Of a DNA stretch of 64,000 nt, positions 9,453 to 17,478 are shown piece after piece. How positions within the stretch are numbered: position 1 is the first letter of the stretch; every line of letters begins with the position of its first letter. Source of the stretch: CAYOWQ01 sp964407695 (GTDB lineage: Bacteria; Planctomycetota; Phycisphaerae; Phycisphaerales; SM1A02); NCBI GenBank assembly GCA_964407695.1, contig CAYOWQ010000001.1:434001-498000 (forward strand), written 5' to 3'. Both the position numbers and the translations under genes were made by a program. Below the pieces are notes generated by a model. The model was given only the letters and a program-made list of their open reading frames with translations. It was not told the DNA's origin and did not search any database.

Positions 9453-10604
9453 ATGAATCTGAATCTCGTTCAAGGCGCCCCCAAGGTGGGCGGTCGCCGA
9501 TGGCAATCTCTCGTGACATTGCCGGCCCTGGCGGTTATCGCAATCAGCTTCCTTGCGGCAGCCCCGCTCGAGACTTCGGAGTCGACTCAGACTTCGGCGG
9601 TCGAGACTCGCGGGTTGGCTGCGCCGGTGAGGCAGATCCTTGGCGCTCGGATCACCGTGTCCAACATGGATCGCGCCAAGGCGTTCTACGAGGACGTTTT
9701 GACCTTTGAAACACTCAGCGACGACGAATACGCCGGAGCCGCGTACGAGCAATTGACCGGTGTGTTTGGCGTGCGGATTCGGGTCGTCCGAATGAGGCTG
9801 GGCGGCGAGGAAATCGAGCTGACTCAATTCATGACTCACGAGGGACGACCTGTGCCTCGGGATTCCGCAAGCAATGATCGCTGGTTTCAGCACATTGCCA
9901 TCATCACGCCGGACATGGAAGCAGCCTATTCCAGGCTTCGCAACCACAAGGTCCAATACGCCTCCACTGAACCGCAACGGCTACCGGATTGGAATCCCAA
10001 CGCAGGAGGTATCAAGGCCTTCTATTTCCGGGATCCCGACAACCACGTTCTCGAGATCCTCTCGTTTCCCGATGGCAAGGGCGATCCCAAATGGCGCCGG
10101 CTCGCAGTCTCCGATCCTCAGCGGCTCTTTCTGGGGATCGACCACACCGCCATTGTCATTGGTGATACAGCCGAGTCGCTGAAGTTTTATAGAGATCGAC
10201 TCGGACTTCAGATTGCCGGCACGAGCGAGAATTATGGAATTGAACAGGAGCACCTTAACAATGTCCTTGGTGCCCGGCTCCGAATCACCAGTGTCCGTCC
10301 GCCAACCCAGGCCCAGGGCCCGTCAGTCGAGTTTCTGCACTACCTGACACCCCAGACCGGGCGCCTGTATCCAACCGACACAAGGGCAAATGACCTCTGG
10401 AATTGGGAGATCACCCTCTCTGTAAGCAGAATCGAGGATGCCCTCGCGGCCGTACCGGCAAGTCAACTGAACTGGGTCTCCAACGGCATCGTGTCGATGC
10501 CCGACGACTCAATTGGATTCGCTCGCGCCGCCGTGATTCGTGATCCGGATGGCCACGCGCTCCGATTCGTTGAGGAGTCCGGCGTCGGCGACGGTCAACC
10601 GTAG
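9453..10604 (+). CDS. Two-domain VOC (glyoxalase/dioxygenase-like) exported protein
   Basis: The product has 383 residues. An N-terminal hydrophobic segment (LPALAVIAISFLAAAP) suggests export or membrane anchoring. Two vicinal-oxygen-chelate domains follow at about residues 60-205 and 225-375. The first has ITVSNMDRAKAFYEDVL and FYFRDPDNHVLEIL; the second has GIDHTAIVIGDTAESLKFYR and AVIRDPDGHALRFVEES. VOC proteins bind a divalent metal through His and Glu residues in these strands and do isomerase, dioxygenase or lyase chemistry. A periplasmic VOC pair is uncommon. It is 23 bases downstream of the GMC gene. The reaction is unknown. Confidence 0.85.
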   Translation: MNLNLVQGAPKVGGRRWQSLVTLPALAVIAISFLAAAPLETSESTQTSAVETRGLAAPVRQILGARITVSNMDRAKAFYEDVLTFETLSDDEYAGAAYEQLTGVFGVRIRVVRMRLGGEEIELTQFMTHEGRPVPRDSASNDRWFQHIAIITPDMEAAYSRLRNHKVQYASTEPQRLPDWNPNAGGIKAFYFRDPDNHVLEILSFPDGKGDPKWRRLAVSDPQRLFLGIDHTAIVIGDTAESLKFYRDRLGLQIAGTSENYGIEQEHLNNVLGARLRITSVRPPTQAQGPSVEFLHYLTPQTGRLYPTDTRANDLWNWEITLSVSRIEDALAAVPASQLNWVSNGIVSMPDDSIGFARAAVIRDPDGHALRFVEESGVGDGQP

Positions 10605-10705
10605 ATCGTACCGGGCTCTGAAGACCATCAAGAAGGTAACGCCTTGAAGTGTGCCGCATCTCAGATGTACTGGATCGCTCATTCGACCTCAAAGGAATTC
10701 AACAC

Positions 10706-11584
10706 ATGATCTCCAAGACCCCCATTTTCATCGGAAGTTTCGTCGTCGTCGCTGCTGTGGGCTGGTATCTTTTCCGCCCCGAGCTTCTGTTCATCAATAC
10801 GTCCGTCAATGAGTCATTTCCGTCGTCCGTGCAGCCGGCATCCAACGGCATGTCGCCAGCCTCGGGCCGACCGACTCCAATCTCGTCGGGCAAGTTTCAC
10901 AGTGGGGCCCATGAGACCAAAGGAGAGGCTGCCATCTTCGCGGATGCCGGCGGAAAGCGCGTTCTCCGGCTGAGCAACTTCGAAACCAGCAATGGCCCGG
11001 ATGTACGCGTGCTTCTGATTGCCGCCTCTGATGCAACCGACAACGACATGGTGAAGAATGCGATGCCCGTCGAGCTGGGCAAGCTCAAGGGCAACATCGG
11101 TGATCAGAATTACGAGGTTCCGGCAGATCTCGACTTGGACAAGTACCATGCCGTGACGATCTGGTGCAACAGATTCGGCGTGAACTTCGGCACGGCTCCG
11201 TTGACCAGGGCTGAGTCGATGTCCGATTCGGTGCCGGTTGGCGGCTATAAGTCGCTCGGTTCTGGTGCGTTTCACAGCAACGCCCATGAGACGAAAGGCA
11301 CCGCTACGGTCTATGAATCTTCCGAAGGAGACCGAATCCTCCGTTTGACCGGATTCGAGACCAGCAACGGCCCCGATGTCCGGGTGCTCTTGATCGCTGC
11401 CGCCGACGCTGCGGACAGCGAGACCGTGAAGAACTCAACCCCATTGGAACTCGGAAAACTCAAGGGCAATGTGGGCGATCAGAACTACCAGATCCCCAAG
11501 AACGTTGACCTCAACAAGTACCGCGCGGTCACCATCTGGTGCAATCGGTTCGGTGTGAATTTCGGGACCGCGCCCATTCGCTAG
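10706..11584 (+). CDS. Membrane-anchored tandem DM13 domain protein
   Basis: The product has 292 residues. ATG 10706 follows AAAGGA and opens an uncleaved signal or anchor helix (TPIFIGSFVVVAAVGWYLF). Two near-identical DM13 domains occupy about residues 70-175 and 190-292. Each has GxFHSxAHETKG, FETSNGPDVRVLLIAA, GDQNYxxP and VTIWCNRFGVNFGTAP. DM13 is related to cytochrome b561-type electron-transfer modules, with the conserved Cys as the proposed redox site; this function is a family prediction. The gene lies between the VOC gene and the NDH-2 gene, so it may carry electrons between the sugar oxidoreductases and the membrane. Confidence 0.88.
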   Translation: MISKTPIFIGSFVVVAAVGWYLFRPELLFINTSVNESFPSSVQPASNGMSPASGRPTPISSGKFHSGAHETKGEAAIFADAGGKRVLRLSNFETSNGPDVRVLLIAASDATDNDMVKNAMPVELGKLKGNIGDQNYEVPADLDLDKYHAVTIWCNRFGVNFGTAPLTRAESMSDSVPVGGYKSLGSGAFHSNAHETKGTATVYESSEGDRILRLTGFETSNGPDVRVLLIAAADAADSETVKNSTPLELGKLKGNVGDQNYQIPKNVDLNKYRAVTIWCNRFGVNFGTAPIR

Positions 11585-11706
11585 GCCGATCATATCGATC
11601 AGGATCTCGCAATCATCATCGCGGGCGGATGGCGGAAAAACCTCCTCTCCTCCGCCTTCCATTCCGTCATCCGCCCGCCCTTATTGATCGCCTCGGATTC
11701 GAAGCC

Positions 11707-13086
11707 ATGACTTCCAAGAAGACAACCAACATCCTAATCCTTGGAGGCGGCTTCGGCGGCGTCTATACCGCGCTGGAGTTCCAGCGACGGCTCAAGAAAA
11801 CGGATGACGTCGTGGTCACACTCGTGAATCGCGACAATTTCTTCCTTTTTACGCCGATGCTTCATGAAGTGGCCGCTGGGGAACTCGATCCCACCGCGAT
11901 TGTCAATCCGCTCCGAAAGCTGCTGAAACGGGTGCGCCTCTTCACAGGATCGGTCAGGCAAATCGATCTTGAAGGTCGATCCGTAACCGTGTGCCACGGC
12001 GATGAGGATCACGAACATCAACTCCCTTTCGACCATATTGTCCTCGGCCTTGGTTGCGTGACTCACAGCTATGGCCTTCCGGGTGTCGCCGAACGAGCCT
12101 TGTCCATGAAGACGTTGGATGATGCGGTGTTCCTGAGAAATCGAATCATCGCCAATCTTGAAGAGGCGGACTTCGAATGTTGTGCGTCAATCCGTCGCCG
12201 CCTCCTCACGTTCGTGGTTGCAGGGGGTGGCTTTGCGGGCGTCGAAACGGCTGGTTCGGTCATCGACCTCCTTCACGAGTCGCTTCCACACTATCCCAAC
12301 GTCTCCATCGATCAGGTCCGTGCTGTGCTCGTTCACTCCGGCCGGACCATCCTTCCGGAACTTGATCAGCGGCTGGGAGAATACGCCCAGGCGAACTTGG
12401 CGCGACGCGGCATGGATGTTCGTCTCGGTGAAAAAGTCACCGCATTTGACCGGGAGGGTGTCCACCTCTCATCCGGGGCTCGAATTGAATCGGACGTCCT
12501 TGTGTGGACCGCTGGAACAGCGCCTCATCCGCTCATCGCAACGCTGCCTTGTGCCATCGAACGTGGACGCGTTGTCGTCGACGACAAACTCCGAGCGTCC
12601 GGTGTCGCCAATGTCTGGGCCGTTGGGGATTGCGCTGTAATCCCCAATTCCCGAACGGGTCGGCCGCATCCTCCCACCGCCCAACATGCCATCCGCGAAG
12701 CTGCAACCGTAGCAGGCAACATCCTGGCGTGCGTCCGTGGCCGGCCGGATCGCATTCGTCCGTTCAAATTCACAACCTTGGGTCAGCTGGCGTCACTTGG
12801 CCGGCGCACCGGCGTCGCACAGATCATGGGGATCAGGTTCGCAGGTTTCTTCGCCTGGTGGCTTTGGAGGACGATCTATCTCAGCAAGCTCCCGAGGCTG
12901 GAGAAGAAGATTCGCGTCATGCTGGATTGGACTCTCGATCTCATCTTCTCCAAGGATCTCGTGCAATTCCGAACGACGTTGAGCGTGCCAATCAAGGCCA
13001 ATGCCCCTGTGGAACGGCGACCAAACACATCGGCGGTTGCGAATGTCGAACCGGGAAGCGTCATGACGCCTTCGTTGGTCGGCTGA
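11707..13086 (+). CDS. NDH-2 type FAD-dependent NADH dehydrogenase
   Basis: The product has 459 residues. FAD-binding ILGGGFGGVYTALEF lies at the N-terminus, NAD-binding VVAGGGFAGVETAGSVIDL near residue 180, and VWAVGDCAVIPN near residue 305 is the second FAD contact. The C-terminal FAWWLWRTIYLSKLPRLEKK is the amphipathic membrane-docking segment of type II NADH:quinone oxidoreductases. These enzymes pass electrons from NADH to quinone without pumping protons. ATG 11707 was chosen at the start of the Rossmann fold. It would recycle NADH made by the glucose dehydrogenase, a contextual inference. Confidence 0.88.
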   Translation: MTSKKTTNILILGGGFGGVYTALEFQRRLKKTDDVVVTLVNRDNFFLFTPMLHEVAAGELDPTAIVNPLRKLLKRVRLFTGSVRQIDLEGRSVTVCHGDEDHEHQLPFDHIVLGLGCVTHSYGLPGVAERALSMKTLDDAVFLRNRIIANLEEADFECCASIRRRLLTFVVAGGGFAGVETAGSVIDLLHESLPHYPNVSIDQVRAVLVHSGRTILPELDQRLGEYAQANLARRGMDVRLGEKVTAFDREGVHLSSGARIESDVLVWTAGTAPHPLIATLPCAIERGRVVVDDKLRASGVANVWAVGDCAVIPNSRTGRPHPPTAQHAIREAATVAGNILACVRGRPDRIRPFKFTTLGQLASLGRRTGVAQIMGIRFAGFFAWWLWRTIYLSKLPRLEKKIRVMLDWTLDLIFSKDLVQFRTTLSVPIKANAPVERRPNTSAVANVEPGSVMTPSLVG

Positions 13087-13129
13087 CGGTTCGATCAGAA
13101 ACAGATGTTCATTGAAGGAGAGCACGGCC

Positions 13130-15850
13130 GTGACAAAACTCGCCAAACAGACCGCGGAGAAGTTGAGACTTACTGAGGATGCGGATCGCACGGCGAATTG
13201 GAAGCGCTGGGGACCGTATCTCTCGGAACGGCAGTGGGGAACCGTCCGCGAGGACTACTCCGCAAACGGTGACTGCTGGAACTACTTCTCGCATGACCAT
13301 GCTCGAAGTCGTGCGTATCGCTGGGGCGAAGACGGATTGTTGGGGATCACGGATCGTCAATGCCGCCTGTGCTTTGCACTCGCCCTTTGGAACACACAGG
13401 ACCCGATCCTCAAGGAGAGACTCTTCGGCCTCACAAACCAAGAGGGCAATCATGGCGAGGATGTGAAGGAATGCTACTACTACCTCGATTCGACTCCGAC
13501 GCATTCGTACATGAAGGCGCTCTACAAATACCCGCAACAGGCGTTTCCCTACGCCCAGCTGGTTCATGAAAACAGCCGTCGAGGGCCGCTGGAGCCCGAG
13601 TTTGAGTTGAAGGACACCGGCGTGTTTGACGAGTCACGCTACTTTGATGTTTCGGTGGAGTATGCGAAGAACTCTCCAGAAGACATTCTGATACTCGTCA
13701 GCGTTGCCAATCGAGGTCCGGATGAGGCGGTCATTCACCTGCTTCCGACGCTCTGGTTTCGCAACACGTGGTCCTGGGGCGGAACACAGGAGACCACGAA
13801 TCGTCCGAGGATCTCCAGGCGCAATGATAATTCGCTGATCGCCGAGCACGAAACGCTGGGAACCATGATCCTGTACGTGGACCCGGCAACGTCGCCCGAC
13901 AGCACCTTCGTCTTCACGGAGAATGAAACAAATTCCAGGCGGCTCTTTGGAAGCGAAAATGGCGGACCGTACGTCAAGGATGCCTTCCATGATTGGCTGA
14001 TTCAGGGAGACACCCATGCCGTCAATCCGAGGGCCGAGGGCACCAAAGCCGCAGTCCACGTGTCATTGACCGTGCCCGCTGGAGCTCAGAAGCAGATTCG
14101 ATTTCGACTCGCCGCCGCCGACGTCAAGCTGAATCAGCCATTCGCCGAATTCAATCAGGTTCTGGCCCAGCGAAAACAGGAGGCCGACGAGTTCTACGAC
14201 AGCCGCCTCGAGCCAAATCTGACGGAGGATCAGCGCCTGGTATCTCGACAGGCCTATGCAGGACTGTTGTGGAGCAAGCAGTTCTATTCGTATGTGATTC
14301 AGGATTGGCTCAAGGGAGATCCATCACAACCGGCGCCACCCGAAGCGAGAAATCATGGCCGCAACAGCGAATGGACGCATCTCTACAACCGGGACGTGCT
14401 AAGCATGCCCGACAAGTGGGAGTACCCCTGGTATGCGGCATGGGATCTTGCCTTTCACATGATTCCGTTCGCGCACATCGATCCGGACTTCGCCAAGCAT
14501 CAATTGACGCTGTTGCTCCGCGAATGGTACATGCATCCGAATGGGCAGATCCCGGCGTATGAATTCGCGTTCGATGACGTCAACCCACCGGTTCATGCCT
14601 GGGCGTGCTGGCGGGTCTACAAGATGACCGGGGCCAAGGGAAGTCGAGATATCGACTTCCTGGCACGAACGTTTCAGAAGCTCCTCCTGAACTTCACGTG
14701 GTGGGTGAATCGAAAGGATCCCGACGGCAAGCACATCTTTGGAGGAGGGTTCCTTGGCCTCGACAATATCGGCGTCTTCGATCGATCACGGCCCCTTCCA
14801 GGTGGAGGTCATCTTGAGCAGGCCGATGGAACGGCTTGGATGGCGTTCTACTGCTCCACGATGCTGGCCATGGCTCTGGAACTGGCGGGTCACGATCCCG
14901 TCTACGAGGACATTGCCTCGAAGTTCTTCGAGCATTTTGTCGCGATCACCGACGCCATAAACACTTTCGGCGGCTCCGGCCTCTGGGATGAGACCGACGG
15001 CTTCTACTACGATCACATCCACGTCAACAGTATGTCCGGGCCGCTGAAGGTTCGCTCGATGGTCGGTTTGCTTCCGCTCATCGCGGTTGAAGTGCTCGAA
15101 GATACAAATCTGGAGCGATTTCCGGGTTTCCGCGGCCGAATGCAGTGGTTCCTCAAGAATCGACCGGACCTCGCCCGTCATGTGACGTTTCACGATTCGG
15201 GAGCAGATCACGCGCACTTCATGCTCGCCATTCCATCTCGCGAACGACTTGAGCGAACACTTCGCTACATGCTTGACGAGTCTGAGTTCCTCTCCCCGTA
15301 CGGTCTCCGGTCTGTTTCTCGTACGCACCTCGAGCGGCCGTTCGTTCTCACGGTCGATGGCAAGGAATTCCGTGTGGACTACACCCCGGCCGAATCGACG
15401 ACCGGTCTGTTCGGCGGAAACAGCAACTGGCGCGGACCGATCTGGTTTCCGGTGAACTTTCTCCTTCTCGAAGCTCTTGAGCGATATCACCACTTCTACG
15501 GTGAGGACCTGAAGGTGGAGTGCCCAACCGGCAGCGGAACGTGGTTGAACCTGAATCAGGTTGCAGATGAGCTTCGCCGGCGACTGGCCGGCATCTTTCT
15601 CGCCGACAAGGACAACATGCGCCCATGCCACGGTGACGACGCCCGGTATGCCGACGATCCTCATTGGCGAAATCTGCTCCTGTTTCATGAGTACTTCCAT
15701 GGCGATAACGGCCGCGGTGTGGGTGCCAGCCACCAGACCGGTTGGACCGCATTGGTAGCTCAGTGCATTCGCGGCACTCGGAGTGCGGAGGCTCCGCAAC
15801 GGACTCGCCGCCGCCGCGACGTCCCTCATTCCTTGACGACAACGGCCTGA
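13130..15850 (+). CDS. GH63-type glucosidase
   Basis: The product has 906 residues. The GTG at 13130 was chosen because AAGGAG lies 9 bases upstream; a TTG at 13112 is in frame. The N-terminal block WKRWGPYLSERQWGTVREDY, followed by NYFSHDHARSRAYRWGEDG, is diagnostic of the bacterial branch of glycoside hydrolase family 63. An (alpha/alpha)6 barrel follows, with WAAWDLAFHM-type and LWDETDGFYYD motifs that contain acidic candidates for catalysis. No signal peptide is seen, so it is probably cytoplasmic. The family releases glucose from alpha-glucosides, which would feed the upstream dehydrogenases. Confidence 0.88.
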   Translation: MTKLAKQTAEKLRLTEDADRTANWKRWGPYLSERQWGTVREDYSANGDCWNYFSHDHARSRAYRWGEDGLLGITDRQCRLCFALALWNTQDPILKERLFGLTNQEGNHGEDVKECYYYLDSTPTHSYMKALYKYPQQAFPYAQLVHENSRRGPLEPEFELKDTGVFDESRYFDVSVEYAKNSPEDILILVSVANRGPDEAVIHLLPTLWFRNTWSWGGTQETTNRPRISRRNDNSLIAEHETLGTMILYVDPATSPDSTFVFTENETNSRRLFGSENGGPYVKDAFHDWLIQGDTHAVNPRAEGTKAAVHVSLTVPAGAQKQIRFRLAAADVKLNQPFAEFNQVLAQRKQEADEFYDSRLEPNLTEDQRLVSRQAYAGLLWSKQFYSYVIQDWLKGDPSQPAPPEARNHGRNSEWTHLYNRDVLSMPDKWEYPWYAAWDLAFHMIPFAHIDPDFAKHQLTLLLREWYMHPNGQIPAYEFAFDDVNPPVHAWACWRVYKMTGAKGSRDIDFLARTFQKLLLNFTWWVNRKDPDGKHIFGGGFLGLDNIGVFDRSRPLPGGGHLEQADGTAWMAFYCSTMLAMALELAGHDPVYEDIASKFFEHFVAITDAINTFGGSGLWDETDGFYYDHIHVNSMSGPLKVRSMVGLLPLIAVEVLEDTNLERFPGFRGRMQWFLKNRPDLARHVTFHDSGADHAHFMLAIPSRERLERTLRYMLDESEFLSPYGLRSVSRTHLERPFVLTVDGKEFRVDYTPAESTTGLFGGNSNWRGPIWFPVNFLLLEALERYHHFYGEDLKVECPTGSGTWLNLNQVADELRRRLAGIFLADKDNMRPCHGDDARYADDPHWRNLLLFHEYFHGDNGRGVGASHQTGWTALVAQCIRGTRSAEAPQRTRRRRDVPHSLTTTA

Positions 15851-16093
15851 CAGCCCGTTCCGGCCGCCAGACGACAATGTTTGCGACTCCCGGCGACCGC
15901 CGCCCCCTGACCAACAAGGGACGGCGTTGGGGATGTGCTGCGCCATGCTCCGGGAAGAGCACCTCCCAAAAATCGCCAGTTTTTGAAAAATTCAATCCTT
16001 TTCCGAGCGCTTTGCGTGTTCCTGCGCCTTCGAGGTCGAGGCATCAGCCCCGTGCGGGGCGGATTGCTTGTCCCCCTTCTCAAGGACTCCACC

Positions 16094-16813
16094 ATGCCAG
16101 CCCTCGTCACTGCCAGCACCCCCTCCACCGAAATCCAGACCGCCGACGCCGAAATCCGGATTCTCGATCGCCTTCGAGCGGGCGATTCTGCCGCCTTCGA
16201 GACCATCGTCCGGGAATTCGGCCCCCGCATGCTTCAGACCGCCAAGCGTTTGCTCGGAAACGAATCCGACGCCCAGGATGCCCTCCAGGATGCCTTCATT
16301 GCGGCCTACAAGCACATTGGCTCCTTTGGCGGACGGTCTCGATTGTCAACTTGGCTTCACCGGATTGTTGTCAATGCGGCCCTTATGCGAATTCGCACAC
16401 GCAACAGACGGACTGAAGTTTCGTTTGATTCGCTTCTTCCGAGCTTTGATGGCGATGGGTCGCGACTCGAGGTTGAATCCGACTGGGCCTCAGACGCCTC
16501 GGAGGAACTGGAAGCGGCCGAGCGCCGACAGATGGTTCGTGATTCCCTGAATGCTCTCCCGGAGCGACATCGTACGATTATCATGCTCCGCGACATTGAA
16601 GAGCTCGATACAGATGCCACCGCTCAAGTGCTCGGAATCACTGTGGGTGCGGTCAAAACTCGCCTCCATCGAGCACATCAAGCCCTTTTGTCCCTCATCT
16701 CCAACCGACTGGGTCATTCCGAGCATTCCGGGATTGCGGGCCGCGTGACCACCCGGATCGGTCGGCATCCAACCAGCGATCGGCGCAAATCTCGCGAGAT
16801 TACTGCGGCCTGA
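16094..16813 (+). CDS. RNA polymerase ECF sigma factor
   Basis: The product has 239 residues. ATG 16094 follows AAGGACT; the frame extends upstream without coding character. Region 2 spans about residues 30-95 (AFETIVREFGPRMLQTAKRL, then DAQDALQDAFIAAYKHI and STWLHRIVVNAAL). Region 4 spans about residues 155-205 (LPERHRTIIMLRDIEEL, then VLGITVGAVKTRLHRA). No anti-sigma gene is visible beside it; the next gene is a second sigma factor. The C-terminal 30 residues are a basic extension with no recognised domain. Promoter specificity cannot be inferred. Confidence 0.92.
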   Translation: MPALVTASTPSTEIQTADAEIRILDRLRAGDSAAFETIVREFGPRMLQTAKRLLGNESDAQDALQDAFIAAYKHIGSFGGRSRLSTWLHRIVVNAALMRIRTRNRRTEVSFDSLLPSFDGDGSRLEVESDWASDASEELEAAERRQMVRDSLNALPERHRTIIMLRDIEELDTDATAQVLGITVGAVKTRLHRAHQALLSLISNRLGHSEHSGIAGRVTTRIGRHPTSDRRKSREITAA

Positions 16814-16881
16814 GGGTGACATCGCGAGGCCTGCGCTGCAGGGTAGAATTGGATACAGGTTGAGGGCGCGGAGGCTCTATC

Positions 16882-17478
16882 GTGGACGGTCTCGAATCGC
16901 GATTTGTTCCCCAGCAGGAGGCTGTCACGGCGATTCTCGTTCGCGCCAGTGGTGGTGACCACGAGGCGGCGGGGGAACTCCTTCCCATGGTGTATGCCGA
17001 GCTTCGTCGCTTGGCCTCTCGATACCTGGAGAATGAGCGAGTTGGGCATACCCTGCAGCCAACGGCGCTGGTGCACGAGGCCTACCTTCGCATGGTTGGC
17101 GGCGATCGTGACTGGACTGGGCGCGATCACTTCCTTGCGGCGTGCGCCGTCGCAATGCGTCGAATACTGGTTGACCACGCCCGCCGACGCCAGGCCGCCA
17201 AGCGCGGGAAGAACCCCGTCCGTGTGGATGTTGATCCGAATCGGCTCCAATCCGACCAGTCTCAGATGCGAGTTCTCGAACTGGATGAACTGCTGGTTCG
17301 GCTTGCGGAGTTGAACCCCCGCTGCGCAAAGGTCGTTGAGCTCAGGTTCTTCTCGGGAATGAGCAACGAGGAAATCTCAAGAGTGCTGGGCGTTGCGGCG
17401 TCAACAGTCTCGGAGGCGTGGACCGTCGCTCGCGCGTGGTTGGCGGGTCAGATCGCGGATCGAGGTGGAGAACAATGA
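16882..17478 (+). CDS. ECF-like sigma factor of the TIGR02999 type
   Basis: The product has 198 residues starting at GTG 16882, with GGAGG about 10 bases upstream. LASRYLENERVGHTLQPTAL, VHEAYLRMVGG and MRRILVDHARRRQAAKRG are typical of the planctomycete/acidobacterial ECF-like family that is nearly always encoded beside Ser/Thr kinases. Region 4 is VELRFFSGMSNEEISRVLGV. The stop overlaps the kinase start codon (ATGA at 17475-17478), so the two proteins should be made together and the kinase may control the sigma factor. This family link is known from gene context; direct phosphorylation is inference. Confidence 0.93.
   Translation: MDGLESRFVPQQEAVTAILVRASGGDHEAAGELLPMVYAELRRLASRYLENERVGHTLQPTALVHEAYLRMVGGDRDWTGRDHFLAACAVAMRRILVDHARRRQAAKRGKNPVRVDVDPNRLQSDQSQMRVLELDELLVRLAELNPRCAKVVELRFFSGMSNEEISRVLGVAASTVSEAWTVARAWLAGQIADRGGEQ

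Noticed and set aside
15878..16093. Upstream extension of the ECF sigma gene
   Set aside because: The extra codons have no sigma-factor similarity and lack a start signal; ATG 16094 with AAGGA fits better.
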